From Sphingomonas panacis (GTDB lineage Bacteria > Pseudomonadota > Alphaproteobacteria > Sphingomonadales > Sphingomonadaceae): a DNA stretch of 64,000 nucleotides. Of this stretch, positions 52,589-62,571 are shown one piece after another; position 1 is the stretch's first letter; each line of letters starts with the position of its first letter. The stretch spans positions 3,875,501-3,939,500 of the forward strand of contig NZ_CP014168.1 in NCBI RefSeq assembly GCF_001717955.1, written 5' to 3'. The translations under genes and the position numbers were made by a program. Under the pieces are notes generated by a model, which was not told the origin of the DNA, searched no databases, and saw nothing but the letters and a program-made list of their open reading frames with translations.

Positions 52589-53839
52589 GTGAAAGTGGTC
52601 GTCCTCGGCAGCGGCGTGGTTGGCGTCAGCTCGGCGTGGTATCTCGCGCGCGCCGGACACGAGGTGACGGTGGTCGATCGTCAACCGGGGCCGGCGCTGG
52701 AGACGAGTTTCGCCAATGCCGGGGAGATTTCCCCTGGCTACGCCTCGCCGTGGGCGGCGCCGGGAATCCCGCAAAAGGCGGTGAAGTGGCTGATGATGCG
52801 CCACGCGCCGCTGGTGCTGCGCCCGCAGTTCGACATGGCGATGCTACGCTGGCTGGTCGCGATGCTGCAAAACTGCACCGCCGAGCGCTATGCGATCAAC
52901 AAGGCGCGGATGGTCCGCGTGGCGGAATATAGCCGCGACTGTCTCGACGCGCTGCGTGCCGAGACCGGCATCCGCTACGACGAACGCGTGCTCGGCACGT
53001 TGCAATTGTTTCGCGAAGCCAGGCAACTCGACGGCACCGCCAAGGACATCGCCGTGCTCAGGGACGGCGGCGTGCCGTTCGAACTGCTCGACCGCGCCGG
53101 TTGCCTCGCCGCAGAGCCTGGCCTCGCGCACAGCGACGTGCCGATCGTCGGCGGTTTGCGGCTGCCGCATGACCAGACCGGCGACTGTTTCAAATTCACC
53201 AACCGCCTCGCCGACCTCGCTGCGGCTGAAGGTGTAACGTTCCGATACGGCCGCACGATCACGCGGCTGGAAAACGAAGGCGGCCGTGTCACCGGCGTCA
53301 TCACCGATGGCGGGCGGCTGACAGCGGACGCCTATCTGGTCGCGCTCGGCAGCTTTTCACCGGCGCTGGTGCGGCCGCTTGGGCTGAAGCTGCCGGTATT
53401 CCCGGTGAAGGGCTATTCGATCACGGTGCCTATCGCCGATCCGGCGCGCGCGCCGGTCTCGACGTTGCTCGACGAAAGCTACAAGGTCGCGATCACCCGG
53501 CTCGGTGATCGCATCCGCGTCGGCGGCATGGCGGAGATTTCCGGCTTCAACAATCGGTTGCCCGAAACGCGTCGCGCGACGCTCGAACATTCGGTCGGCG
53601 GGCTGTTCCCGAACGCGGGCGATTTACGCGCGGCAACGTTCTGGTCCGGCCTGCGCCCGATGACGCCGGATAGCACACCCGTCATCGGCAAGACCGCCCT
53701 CCCCAACCTGTTCCTCAACACCGGCCACGGCACGCTCGGTTGGACGATGGCGTGCGGATCGGGTCGGATCGTCGCCGACATCATCGGCGGCCGCGCGCCC
53801 GACATCGAAACAAGCGATCTCTCGCTCGATCGCTACTGA
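52589..53839 (+). CDS. dadA: D-amino acid dehydrogenase (DadA-like)
   Basis: 416 residues, GTG start with GGAG about 10 bases upstream. The FAD fold is [20 protein letters not shown], with the second FAD stretch [20 protein letters not shown] and the closing [20 protein letters not shown]. It oxidises D-amino acids to keto acids, feeding electrons to the respiratory chain. The short gap to the next gene (13 bases) suggests cotranscription with the dehydrogenase. In Pseudomonas and E. coli dadA is next to an alanine racemase; here it is not. Confidence 0.9.
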   Translation: MKVVVLGSGVVGVSSAWYLARAGHEVTVVDRQPGPALETSFANAGEISPGYASPWAAPGIPQKAVKWLMMRHAPLVLRPQFDMAMLRWLVAMLQNCTAERYAINKARMVRVAEYSRDCLDALRAETGIRYDERVLGTLQLFREARQLDGTAKDIAVLRDGGVPFELLDRAGCLAAEPGLAHSDVPIVGGLRLPHDQTGDCFKFTNRLADLAAAEGVTFRYGRTITRLENEGGRVTGVITDGGRLTADAYLVALGSFSPALVRPLGLKLPVFPVKGYSITVPIADPARAPVSTLLDESYKVAITRLGDRIRVGGMAEISGFNNRLPETRRATLEHSVGGLFPNAGDLRAATFWSGLRPMTPDSTPVIGKTALPNLFLNTGHGTLGWTMACGSGRIVADIIGGRAPDIETSDLSLDRY

Positions 53840-53852
53840 AAGGACGTATGAA

Positions 53853-54710
53853 ATGCAGGTCGGACTGATCGGACTCGGCGCGATGGGGCGCGGCATGGCG
53901 GAGAACCTCGCCAAAGGCGGGCATGACGTGCGGATCTGGAACCGCTCGGGCGACGGCGGCAAGCCGATCGCGGGCGCGCGGCTGGTCCAGACGCCGGCCG
54001 AGGTGTTCCAATCCGAACTGGTGCTGACGATGCTGTCGGACGATGCCGCGATCCGCTCGGTCGTGCTCGATGCAGGGCTGCTCGCCAACGCGCGGCCGGG
54101 GCTGATCCACGCCGTCACCGCGACGATCTCGGTCGCCTTCGCCGAGGAGCTGGCAGCGGCGCATGCGGCGGCGGGGATCGGCTATCTCTCCGCGCCCGTG
54201 TTCGGACGGCCCGATGCGGCGGCGGCGGGGCAGCTCAGCGTGGTCGTTGCCGGCGACCCCGCCGCGATCGAGACCGCCCGGCCCGCGTTCGAAGCGATAT
54301 CGCGGAAAATCTGGGTGCTCGGCGAACACCCCCGCCAAGCCAACGCCGCCAAGATCGCCGGCAACATGATGATCACCTTCGCGATCGAGGCGATGGCGGA
54401 AGCGCTGGTGCTGGTCGGCGACAATGACGTCACCACCGAAGCGTTCTTCGAACTGATGCTCGGCACCCTCTTCGGCGGCCGCATCTACGAGACGTACAGC
54501 GCCTCGATCGCAGCGGGGAACTTCGAACCCGGTTTCCGGATGCAGCTCGGCCTCAAGGATCTGCGGCTGGCGACCGAGGCGGCGGACACCGCCGGCAAGC
54601 GCCTGCCGATGCTCGACACGGTCCGCACGCGAATGAGCGAAGCGGTCGATGCCGGCATGGGCGAGAAGGACTGGTCGGCGATTGCCGAAATGCTGCTTCG
54701 GGACGGGTGA
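53853..54710 (+). CDS. NAD(P)-dependent oxidoreductase, 3-hydroxyisobutyrate dehydrogenase family
   Basis: 285 residues. The Rossmann start is VGLIGLGAMGRGMAENLAKG; the catalytic Lys is in QANAAKIAGNMMITFAIEAM, and the substrate loop is YLSAPVFGRPDAAAAGQLSV. Family members oxidise beta-hydroxy acids such as 3-hydroxyisobutyrate or tartronate semialdehyde; the exact substrate is not evident. It lies just after the DadA-like gene, so a linked amino-acid catabolic step is plausible. Confidence 0.88.
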   Translation: MQVGLIGLGAMGRGMAENLAKGGHDVRIWNRSGDGGKPIAGARLVQTPAEVFQSELVLTMLSDDAAIRSVVLDAGLLANARPGLIHAVTATISVAFAEELAAAHAAAGIGYLSAPVFGRPDAAAAGQLSVVVAGDPAAIETARPAFEAISRKIWVLGEHPRQANAAKIAGNMMITFAIEAMAEALVLVGDNDVTTEAFFELMLGTLFGGRIYETYSASIAAGNFEPGFRMQLGLKDLRLATEAADTAGKRLPMLDTVRTRMSEAVDAGMGEKDWSAIAEMLLRDG

Positions 54711-54719
54711 CGGATCACT

Positions 54720-54806
54720 CCGTTCGCCCTGAGCGTGTCGAAGGGCGTGCCAAGCAGCGCGGTGTTTGGTTTTGGGCACGTGCTTCGACAGGCTCAGCAC
54801 GAACGG
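54720..54806. repeat. REP-like inverted pair
   Basis: CCGTTCGCCCTGAGCGTGTC at 54720 and a complementary arm with TTCGACAGGCTCAGCACG ending at 54806. The arm matches the REP sequence split by the IS110 element. It separates convergent genes. Confidence 0.88.
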
Positions 54807-54843
54807 GTGTAGGATACCCGGTATCGAGAATCAGCGTTGGTGC

Positions 54844-56322
54844 TCACGCCACCACTCCACGCCGCGCCGCGATGAGGCTCGCGAACTCGCCGATGACCGG
54901 TCGCGCGACCAGCAGAACCAGCACGCCGTACACCACGACGCCAACGCTCACGAGGATCGCGAGCGTTGGCAGCGGCGCGAGACCGGCGATCAGCTCGGAC
55001 ACCGCCAGCACCGCCGCGCCCATCCCTGCGGAGGCGATCGCCGCCGGCATCACCGCGCGCAGCAGCGCAGGCGCGGAGGTGCCGATGATCGGTATCGCGA
55101 AAGCAGCGGTGATCGCCATGTGCAGCGGCGCCCCGACCACCCAGCCCCACGCCATGCCGACCGCGCCGTAGCGCACGCCGACCACGAAGCAGAGCGGCAT
55201 GATGAGCGCGCCCGCCGCCGCGCCCCACACCTGCAAGCGCGGGTGGCCAAGCGCGGTGGTGGCGGGCGCGAACAGTACCTGAACGGTCAGGAACGGCATG
55301 GCGATGGCGAGCAGCCGCACGATCGGCGTCGCATCATCCCATTTCGGCCCGAGCGCGACATCGACGAACGGCCCCGCCACCGCCGCCAGCCCGACATAGA
55401 AAGGCAAAGCGCCGAACATGATGAGCCGAACCGATTTCTCGAACGCCCGGCCCGTCGTCGCGCGATCGGCCTGAAGGCGGGCGTAAGCCGAAAAGGCGAC
55501 ATCGTTGAGCGGCGGCACGAACTTGCTCGTCACGATCTGCGCGAGGAACAGCGATTCCGCGTACAGGCCGAGGTGCCGCGCATCGAGCGTGCGGCCGCCG
55601 ATGATGACATCCGCCTGAGTCTGGAACAGCCACAGCAGCGAACTGAGCAGCATCGCCCCGCCGAAGCGCACGATCACCCCTGCGCCCTTCAACCGGAAGG
55701 TCGGCAGCATGTCGATCCGCGCCGCCACCATCATGCCGACCGCGCGCGACCAGATCACGCACATCGGCGCGGCGACCAGGGTCCACACACCCCATCCGGC
55801 CAGCGCGCAGCCGAGCGACGTGCCCGCGCCGATCAGCGCCGAGACGAGGTTGACCTTGGCCTGCACCTTGTAATTGAGCTGGCGGCTGAGCAGCGCGCTC
55901 GGCAGCGCCACGAACGGGGTCGCGAGGTACAGGGCCGCCTGCACCACCAGCAGACTGCCGACCATCGGCGTATGGAAATATTGCGCGGCAAGCGGCGCGA
56001 GGATCACCTGCGCGAGCGCGATCCCGCCGTTGAGCAGCACGAGGATGCCGAACACCTGCCGGATCAGCATCTTGTCGAGTTCGGGCGTCCGGATCAGCGA
56101 CGCAGTGAATTCCTGCCCGTTGAGCAGGCTCAGGAACACCAGAACGCTCTGGGTCATGGCAAACAGGCCGTAATCGCGCGGGTCGAGGATACGGATGACG
56201 AAGAACGTCGCCGCCCACATGATGAGTTGCGCGATCACCTGACTGCCCGAACGCCACGCGATCGCCTGCACGATCTGCGACGCGAAGGTCTTTTCCACCG
56301 GTATCTCGGTCATCGAATTCAT
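54844..56322 (-). CDS. Polysaccharide flippase-like membrane protein (MOP superfamily)
   Basis: 492 residues with about 12-14 membrane helices, in the Wzx/lipopolysaccharide exporter branch: the N-terminal IAWRSGSQVIAQLIMWAATF and ILDPRDYGLFAMTQSVLVFL match that family. It would move lipid-linked sugars across the inner membrane. The start MNSMTEIPVEK has no clear ribosome site; ATG 56313 is an alternative. No glycosyltransferase genes adjoin, so the cargo is unknown. Confidence 0.85.
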   Translation of the reverse strand: MNSMTEIPVEKTFASQIVQAIAWRSGSQVIAQLIMWAATFFVIRILDPRDYGLFAMTQSVLVFLSLLNGQEFTASLIRTPELDKMLIRQVFGILVLLNGGIALAQVILAPLAAQYFHTPMVGSLLVVQAALYLATPFVALPSALLSRQLNYKVQAKVNLVSALIGAGTSLGCALAGWGVWTLVAAPMCVIWSRAVGMMVAARIDMLPTFRLKGAGVIVRFGGAMLLSSLLWLFQTQADVIIGGRTLDARHLGLYAESLFLAQIVTSKFVPPLNDVAFSAYARLQADRATTGRAFEKSVRLIMFGALPFYVGLAAVAGPFVDVALGPKWDDATPIVRLLAIAMPFLTVQVLFAPATTALGHPRLQVWGAAAGALIMPLCFVVGVRYGAVGMAWGWVVGAPLHMAITAAFAIPIIGTSAPALLRAVMPAAIASAGMGAAVLAVSELIAGLAPLPTLAILVSVGVVVYGVLVLLVARPVIGEFASLIAARRGVVA

Positions 56323-56405
56323 CGGCTGGAATGCTCGCGTAACACCATGTACCCCATATGGCCGCGAGAGTGGAGGAAGAGTGAAGAACGCGAGAGAAAG
56401 CGCCG

Positions 56406-56690
56406 CTACCGGCCGCCGCGCCGATCGGGAACGAGAAAATTGAGCAATGTGAAGCTCGCCGCCGCACCCGCCATCAGCATCGCGATCCAGCCGACCGGCC
56501 CGAACACCCTGCCCCATGCCAGCCACGCAAGCGCGAAATCGGTCGCGACACACGCCCATGCCGCGCCGCGCAACACGGTTTGTCGCCGCGCCGCGAGCGC
56601 TTCGCCGAACCGGGCACGATACTGCCGGTCGGTCGCGAACGCGAACAGCAGGAAAGCCGCCACCGCGACCGCGAACGTGGCCGCGATCAT
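56406..56690 (-). CDS. DUF3325 family membrane protein
   Basis: 94 residues, three hydrophobic helices (MIAATFAVAVAAFLLFAFAT; AWACVATDFALAWLAWGRVF; PVGWIAMLMAGAAASFTLLN). DUF3325 proteins sit next to PepSY membrane proteins and ferric-siderophore receptors. It starts 4 bases inside the end of the PepSY gene and is the last gene of the iron module. Confidence 0.8.
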   Translation of the reverse strand: MIAATFAVAVAAFLLFAFATDRQYRARFGEALAARRQTVLRGAAWACVATDFALAWLAWGRVFGPVGWIAMLMAGAAASFTLLNFLVPDRRGGR

Positions 56691-58240
56691 GCCAGCACCA
56701 TCGCGCGGGCGCGGCTGTGCCGTTTCACGGGAGCATGGCGACTCACCGCGCGCGCCGCCCAGCCGAAACCGAGTCCGAGCGCGAGCAGCGTGAGATCGAC
56801 ACCTGCCAGCGTCCAGTCGCCTGCCGCGATCGTCGCGGGCAGCCCCTTGCGCGTTGCCAGCGCGTCATAAACCGGCAGCGCCAGCAACAGCCCAGCAGCA
56901 AGCCCGAGTTGCTCGATCCACGCGCGGCGCGGCGCGCGCACGAACGCGTGGACGATCAGCGCACCCCAGAACGCGAACATCGCGTTGATCTCGCCTTGCG
57001 CGCGCGCCTCCATGCCGAGCGGCAGCAGGCGGTTCGCCCAGAGGAACCCGACCATGGCCGTCGGGAAACCGGCGACGAAGCCGATGTTGAGCCGCTCGAC
57101 CAGCCGGAAACCGAAATGCGGCCGCGCCGGATCGGGCAGTTTCTCGCGTCGCTTGACCGTCCACAGCACCAGCCCGCTCGCCACCATGATCGACCCGCCG
57201 ACGCCGCACAGGAAATACAGCCAGCGGAGCGGCGCGTCGGCGAAACGCCCGGCATGAAGCCCGATCATCGATCCCGCCGTCAGCACCGCCGCGCCGACCG
57301 GCGGCGACACCCAGATCAGCCGCCCGCTCACCCCGTCATAGCTCAGCGACGGCGGGTAGCTGGAGAGCGTGCCGTGGGCGCTTTGCGACAGCGTGACGCG
57401 CGCGGCGGCATCGCCCGGCGACGCGACCTGGATATATTCGACCGGCGCGCCGAGCCGCCGCTCGGCATCCTTGAGCAGCGCGGTCAGGTCGACCAACGGC
57501 GCTGGCTCGCCGGACCGCGCAACCGGGGCCGACTGGGGGAACAGCTCGGTGAACAACGCGGTCGGGTCACGATAGTTGGCGACCGCCGCCCACGGCATCA
57601 GCATCGTCATCAGCGTGACGAGGCCGGTATAGGTTATCATGAGGTGGAACGGCAGGCCGAGCACCGCCACGGCATTGTGTCCATCGAGCCACGACCGCTG
57701 GCCCTTGCTACCCCGGAACGTGAAGAAATCACGGAAGATCTTCTTGTGCGTGACGATGCCGGACAGGATCGCGACCAGCATGAACATCGCGCACACCCCC
57801 ACGATCCAGCGCGACCAGATCACCGGCAGATACTGGAGGTCGAAGTGGAAGCGGTAGAAGAAGTCGCCGCCGCGCGTCTCGCGCGCGACCACGGGCTGGC
57901 CATTGCCGTCGATCATCGCGATCGTCTCGCCGCGCGCCGTGCCGGGCTTTTCCTTCGCACCCGGCACCCAGAACACCGTACCGCTCGCCGATCGTTCGGA
58001 TGGAACGGTGATGAACCACGACACGGCGTCGGGCGAGCGTTTCGTCAGGAAGGCCTGCTCGCCGCGCAACACCCGTGCCGGGTCTTCGATGCGCGGCAGT
58101 TCGGGCTGCGCCCAGCGGTTGAGCGCCTCGCGCCAATAGGCGGCGGTGCCCGCGACGAAGACGACGAACAGCACCCAGCCGACCAGCAGCCCGGACCACG
58201 TATGGAGCGTCGACTGGCTCTGACGGAAGCCCTTGCTCAT
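56687..58240 (-). CDS. PepSY-associated membrane protein of the iron-uptake module
   Basis: 517 residues with four membrane helices. Segments: LHTWSGLLVGWVLFVVFVAG at the N terminus, GVCAMFMLVAILSGIVTHKK, LDGHNAVAVLGLPFHLMITY and the later helices. The central periplasmic PepSY-like part reads VEYIQVASPGDAAARVTLSQ. This family is thought to reduce or process ferric siderophore taken up by the neighbouring receptor; that role is suggested by homologues, not shown here. The stop overlaps the DUF3325 gene, and its start overlaps the end of DUF3649. Confidence 0.88.
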   Translation of the reverse strand: MSKGFRQSQSTLHTWSGLLVGWVLFVVFVAGTAAYWREALNRWAQPELPRIEDPARVLRGEQAFLTKRSPDAVSWFITVPSERSASGTVFWVPGAKEKPGTARGETIAMIDGNGQPVVARETRGGDFFYRFHFDLQYLPVIWSRWIVGVCAMFMLVAILSGIVTHKKIFRDFFTFRGSKGQRSWLDGHNAVAVLGLPFHLMITYTGLVTLMTMLMPWAAVANYRDPTALFTELFPQSAPVARSGEPAPLVDLTALLKDAERRLGAPVEYIQVASPGDAAARVTLSQSAHGTLSSYPPSLSYDGVSGRLIWVSPPVGAAVLTAGSMIGLHAGRFADAPLRWLYFLCGVGGSIMVASGLVLWTVKRREKLPDPARPHFGFRLVERLNIGFVAGFPTAMVGFLWANRLLPLGMEARAQGEINAMFAFWGALIVHAFVRAPRRAWIEQLGLAAGLLLALPVYDALATRKGLPATIAAGDWTLAGVDLTLLALGLGFGWAARAVSRHAPVKRHSRARAMVLA

Positions 58241-58578
58241 GCCCGGCCGCCCGCGAGGATCGATCCCCAGGTGATCGCACCCGCGACCAGCCCGGCGAGC
58301 GCCACGGTCCAGAATGCACGCCAGCCGCTACGCGCCGCGAACGCCCACATCGCCGTCACCGCACACACGGCGAATGCGACCAGAGTCGCAGCGACCGCCG
58401 CCTGCGCCGGGCCGCCCGGCAACACCCGCGCCAGCGCCATCGCCCACAGGCTCGCCACCGCGTAGCCGCCCGGCATCGCCACGAACACGCGCAACGCCGT
58501 GTCGCCGCGATGCCGCCAGCGCGCACCCCGCCCCGCCGCGACCCGGCTCACGCGAGGCTCCGGCGGACGACGGGACAC
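58237..58578 (-). CDS. DUF3649 family membrane protein
   Basis: 113 residues from the GTG at 58578 (VSRRPPEPRVSRVAAGRG), a start 11 bases beyond the receptor stop codon. Three hydrophobic helices include VFVAMPGGYAVASLWAMALA and VALAGLVAGAITWGSILAGG. Members accompany PepSY and DUF3325 proteins in iron uptake operons. It overlaps the PepSY gene by four bases. Confidence 0.8.
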   Translation of the reverse strand: MSRRPPEPRVSRVAAGRGARWRHRGDTALRVFVAMPGGYAVASLWAMALARVLPGGPAQAAVAATLVAFAVCAVTAMWAFAARSGWRAFWTVALAGLVAGAITWGSILAGGRA

Positions 58579-58588
58579 ATCATGCCGT

Positions 58589-60778
58589 TCACCACTTGTA
58601 CGAGATGGTGCCCTGAACGGTGCGGCGATTGCCGTACCAGCACCACGCATAATCGAGGTAGCAAGTCGTCACGTACTTCTTGTCGAATATGTTGGCCGCG
58701 TTCACGCTGAGCGCCAGCCCGTCGAGCCGTGGCGAGAGCTTGCCGAGATTGTACCGCGCGAGCGCATCAAACACGGTGAAGCCCGGCGTGCTGACCGCAG
58801 AAGTGCTGCTCGCGGAAATGCTGTCCACCTGGCGCACCGTGCCGCCGATGGCGAAACCTTCCAGATCGCCAGTATGCGGCGCCCATTCGAGGTTGAACGT
58901 GGTGCCGCCGCGACCGACGCCGAGAATGCCATAGCCGACCGTCGCCGGATTGGCGGTGTCTTTCACGGTCCGAACCTTCTGGCGGCTGAACGCCAGACGC
59001 GCGTTGAAATCATGCGGCAGCGGCGCATTCGCCTCGACCTCGAAGCCTTCCGAGCGGACCTCGCCACCCTGCAAACCGACGAAGGTTATGGGATTGTACG
59101 TCACGACATTCGTCTGGTTGATATGGAACCAAGCGCCCGTGACGAGAATGCTGGTGCCCGGCACCATGTATTTCGCGCCGAGTTCGAGTTGCTTGCCAAG
59201 TGACGGGCGTGCCGCGCCAAGCGTTCCGTCAGAACGAACCACCACGGCGTTCTGTGGCTCGAACGATGTCGAATAACTCGCATAGGGCGCAAGGCCGAAT
59301 GCGGTCTTGTAGAGGATGCCGGCGCGATAGGTGAACCGGTCGGACTTCTCGGGCGCGGCCGCTTCGGTAGCGCGCGTCTCCGCCCAGTCTTGGCGCCCGC
59401 TGAGCAGAACCCGCAGTCCACCCACCGAAATCTGGTCCTGCGCATAAATGCCGGTCTGTTTCTGATGAGGTTTCAGGATGCTTACGCCAAAACTGTCCGG
59501 CACGGTCTCAGGCCCCTGCGGAACGGGCATCGTGCCATAGACCGGCGCGAAGCCGTTCAGCACCGTGCCCGAACCGAAGGCGGACGCCTCATACGAGTCG
59601 CCGGTCTGGTAATCGACGCCAAACAGCACGTCATGCTTTAACGCGCCGGTGTCGAAGCTGCCGTGCATCTGGTTATCAAACACCCAAGACGTGCCGCGCT
59701 CCCGCGTCGCGTAAGATGCCCGGTTGTAGAGCGTCGAATTCGGATTTGTCGCCGCATCGGCCAGCGGCCCTGCCGCATAAACGATACCGAGCTGCGACGT
59801 AGCACGTTGAAAGCGGCCCGCCGCGCGGAAGCTCCAACCCGACCCGAAATCATGATTGAGGATATACGTACCCGCGACCTGATTGCGCTTGAAGTAATTG
59901 CCCGGCTCGCCGAAATCGCGGTCGGTCGGCAACTGGCCGTTCGGGTTGGCGAGGAACGTGCCCGAGGCGGGGAACACGCCGTAGCTCCCGTTCTCAGGAT
60001 CGTGCGAATACGCGCCGAGCAGCGTCAGCTTGGTCGCATGATCGAGGTCGATCGTCACCGCCCCCGAAATCGTCTGGCGCTCGCGGCGGCTGAAGGTCTG
60101 TTGCGTATGGGCGCCGTTGACGCTGCCATAGACTCGCCAATGCACCGACGAACCGGCGCTGCCGCCGACATCGGCATCGACCCGGTACAGATCATACGTG
60201 CCGTAGGTGCCTGAAACCGCGCCGTAGAAATCCTGATCGAGCGGCAGCTTGCTGGTCAGCGAGACCAGACCGCCGGGGCCGGACTGGCCGTACAGCACCG
60301 AGGCCGGCCCCTTGACGATCTCGATCCGGTCGAGCCGCGACACGTCGATCTGCGGGCTGAGATAGCCGGCGCCACCGATCAGCTTCAATCCGTCGAGGAA
60401 TTGCGGCGCGTCGAACCCGCGCAGCTTGAACTGGTCGTACACCTCGGCGCTCGATCCGCGCTGCTCAGTGGTGACGCCGGCGACAAAGCGCAGCGCCTGA
60501 TTGAGATTGGCGACACCGAGATTCGCGATGTCAGCTGAACTGATGACGCTGATCGACTGCGGCGTCTCGGCGATTGGCGCGACGCTCTTGGTGCCCGCCG
60601 ACGATTCGGTGCGCGGCCGCGCGCCAGTGACGACGATCGTGTCGCGATCATCGATGCTGTCATTCAGGGCGCTGTCCGCAACAGCGTTCGCACCCTCGGC
60701 GACGGCGGGCGCTGCCCATGCCGGGGTACAATACACGGCCGTGCTCATCAGCAGGCCAGCGAAAAGATGACGCGTCAT
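58589..60778 (-). CDS. TonB-dependent siderophore receptor
   Basis: 729 residues. The signal peptide is MTRHLFAGLLMSTAVYCTPA (cleavage near AWA). A TonB-box-like segment (DDRDTIVVTGARPR) precedes the plug domain (ETPQSISVISSADIANLG, VDVSRLDRIEIVKGPASVLY) and a 22-strand barrel ending in an aromatic residue (TVQGTISYKW). It imports a ferric siderophore across the outer membrane with TonB energy; the ligand is unknown. A Fur-like box 45-63 bases upstream and the PepSY genes downstream make an iron-regulated operon. Confidence 0.95.
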   Translation of the reverse strand: MTRHLFAGLLMSTAVYCTPAWAAPAVAEGANAVADSALNDSIDDRDTIVVTGARPRTESSAGTKSVAPIAETPQSISVISSADIANLGVANLNQALRFVAGVTTEQRGSSAEVYDQFKLRGFDAPQFLDGLKLIGGAGYLSPQIDVSRLDRIEIVKGPASVLYGQSGPGGLVSLTSKLPLDQDFYGAVSGTYGTYDLYRVDADVGGSAGSSVHWRVYGSVNGAHTQQTFSRRERQTISGAVTIDLDHATKLTLLGAYSHDPENGSYGVFPASGTFLANPNGQLPTDRDFGEPGNYFKRNQVAGTYILNHDFGSGWSFRAAGRFQRATSQLGIVYAAGPLADAATNPNSTLYNRASYATRERGTSWVFDNQMHGSFDTGALKHDVLFGVDYQTGDSYEASAFGSGTVLNGFAPVYGTMPVPQGPETVPDSFGVSILKPHQKQTGIYAQDQISVGGLRVLLSGRQDWAETRATEAAAPEKSDRFTYRAGILYKTAFGLAPYASYSTSFEPQNAVVVRSDGTLGAARPSLGKQLELGAKYMVPGTSILVTGAWFHINQTNVVTYNPITFVGLQGGEVRSEGFEVEANAPLPHDFNARLAFSRQKVRTVKDTANPATVGYGILGVGRGGTTFNLEWAPHTGDLEGFAIGGTVRQVDSISASSTSAVSTPGFTVFDALARYNLGKLSPRLDGLALSVNAANIFDKKYVTTCYLDYAWCWYGNRRTVQGTISYKW

Positions 60779-60822
60779 TCCATTCCCCGAATCAAGTCTC
60801 AGGGCGGCCAAGTGCCGTATTT

Positions 60823-60841
60823 GAGAGCGATTATCAATATC
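60823..60841. promoter_or_regulatory. Fur-like box of the siderophore receptor operon
   Basis: GAGAGCGATTATCAATATC, in the sense of the operon GATATTGATAATCGCTCTC, agrees with 15 of 19 positions of the Fur consensus GATAATGATAATCATTATC. It lies 45-63 bases upstream of the receptor ATG, in an AT-rich island, and also between divergent genes. Confidence 0.7.
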
Positions 60842-60953
60842 ACTAGACAGAAAGTGCGATGAGCCACAGTGATCGCGCCAGCGCAGCGCCGTTGCCAATC
60901 GTGATGACACCGGTTTACCATCAGCCCAAACAGAGCGGATGGAGAGAACGGAC

Positions 60954-62555
60954 ATGGCACACGCGCCAGAGAATCATCCGGCGGTGATCGACCGCCGCGC
61001 GCTGATCGGCGGTGCGGCCGCCGGTGCGACGCTCGCACTGCTGCCGCGCTCCGCCCGCGCCATCGCAGCCGCGAAGCGCGTTACCGCGCCCGCTGGCATC
61101 TTCGTCGGCGAAGGTCAGGTTGGCAATGTCTCCACCCCTGTCTGGAGCTTTCGCGGCATCCGCTACGCCACCGCCGAGCGCTTCCGCGCACCACGCCCTT
61201 ACGCCACGCCGGGCAAGCACCGCGACGCCACCGCCTTCGGCCCGGTTTGCCCGCAAACCGGCAACGCCTACGCTCCGCAATCCGAAGACTGCCTGTACCT
61301 CAACGTCTGGACCGCCAACCCGGAGCCGCGCGCGAAGCTGCCGGTGATGCTCTACATCCACGGCGGCGCCTATTCGGGTGGCAGCGTCACCGATCCGCTC
61401 AATGACGGCGCCACGCTCGCCGGGCGCGGCGATGTCGTCGTCGTCACCGTCAACCACCGGCTCAACGCGTTCGGCTATCTCTATCTCGCACGGCTCGATC
61501 CACGTTTCCCAGACAGCGGCAACGCCGGCCAGCTCGATCTGATCTGCGCATTGCGCTGGGTGCGCGACAACATCGCCGCCTTCGGTGGCGATCCCGGGCG
61601 GATCATGCTGTTCGGCCAGTCCGGCGGCGGCGCCAAGATCGCCACGCTCACCGGCATGCCCGCCGCCACCGGCCTATTCCACCGCGCCGCGACGATGAGC
61701 GGCCAGCAGGTGACCGCGCAAGGCCCGCTCCACGCGACCGAGCGCACGCGCGCCTTCCTCGACGCGGTCGGCGTCAAACCGGGCGCGCTCCAGCCGCTGC
61801 TCGACATGCCCGCCGAAAGGCTTGTCGAGGGGCTGCACGCGCGCGATCCGGTGATGGCCGGCGCGGTCTCGTTCGCGCCCGTGCTCGACATGACCTGGCT
61901 GGTCCGACACCCGTTCTGGCCCGATGCCAACCCGATCGGCCGCTCGATCCCGATAATCCTCGGCAACACGCATGACGAGACACGCGGCTTCATCGCGCCT
62001 GAGACCACGAAGACGCTGACCTGGGATACGCTGCCAGACCGGCTCGCCCCCGAATTGCGGATCGACGTGCTGCCCGAATGGGTCGTCGGCGAATATCGCA
62101 CGCAGTTCCCCGACTGGTCATCGAGCGACGTGTTCTACGCCGCGAGCACCGCCGGGCGAAGTTGGCGCGGACAAGTGATCGAGGCCGAGGAGCGCGCCCG
62201 CGCCGGCGCGCCGGCCTGGGTCTATCAGGTCGATTTCACCTCGCGCACCGATCCGCGGCGCGGCGCTTTCCATACGATCGACATCCCGCTCGTGTTCGGC
62301 ACGCTCGGCGCGACCGGCTCGCAAGCGGGCACCGGCCCGGATGCACGCGCCGCCTCCGATGCGATGCAGGACAGTTTCGTCGCCTTCGCCCGCACCGGCG
62401 ACCCCAACCACGCCGGACTGCCGGCGTGGCCGCGCTACGATCTCGCCACCCGCGCGACGATGGTCTTCGACGCGAACAGCCGGGTCGAGAACGATCCGCG
62501 CCGCTGGCAACGCGAACTGTTCGCCCGCATCCCCTACATCCAGCCGGGCACCTGA
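60954..62555 (+). CDS. Carboxylesterase/type B lipase family protein
   Basis: 533 residues from the ATG at 60954, with GGAGAGAA just upstream. A twin-arginine-like signal (DRRALIGGAAAGATLALLPR) suggests Tat export. The catalytic Ser is in MLFGQSGGGAKIATL, the oxyanion segment is LYIHGGAYSGG, the EDCLYLNVW motif is present, and the His is in AFHTIDIPLVFG. It hydrolyses an unidentified ester. Its neighbour encodes an alpha-L-fucosidase-like enzyme, so it may remove acyl groups from sugars; that is inference. Confidence 0.92.
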   Translation: MAHAPENHPAVIDRRALIGGAAAGATLALLPRSARAIAAAKRVTAPAGIFVGEGQVGNVSTPVWSFRGIRYATAERFRAPRPYATPGKHRDATAFGPVCPQTGNAYAPQSEDCLYLNVWTANPEPRAKLPVMLYIHGGAYSGGSVTDPLNDGATLAGRGDVVVVTVNHRLNAFGYLYLARLDPRFPDSGNAGQLDLICALRWVRDNIAAFGGDPGRIMLFGQSGGGAKIATLTGMPAATGLFHRAATMSGQQVTAQGPLHATERTRAFLDAVGVKPGALQPLLDMPAERLVEGLHARDPVMAGAVSFAPVLDMTWLVRHPFWPDANPIGRSIPIILGNTHDETRGFIAPETTKTLTWDTLPDRLAPELRIDVLPEWVVGEYRTQFPDWSSSDVFYAASTAGRSWRGQVIEAEERARAGAPAWVYQVDFTSRTDPRRGAFHTIDIPLVFGTLGATGSQAGTGPDARAASDAMQDSFVAFARTGDPNHAGLPAWPRYDLATRATMVFDANSRVENDPRRWQRELFARIPYIQPGT

Positions 62556-62571
62556 TTCGAAGCGGAGACCG

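Noticed and set aside
54766..56793. 675-residue open frame opposite the flippase gene
   Set aside because: His/Arg/Asp/Gln-rich composition with no hydrophobic segments or domain; the minus-strand frame gives a coherent membrane protein.
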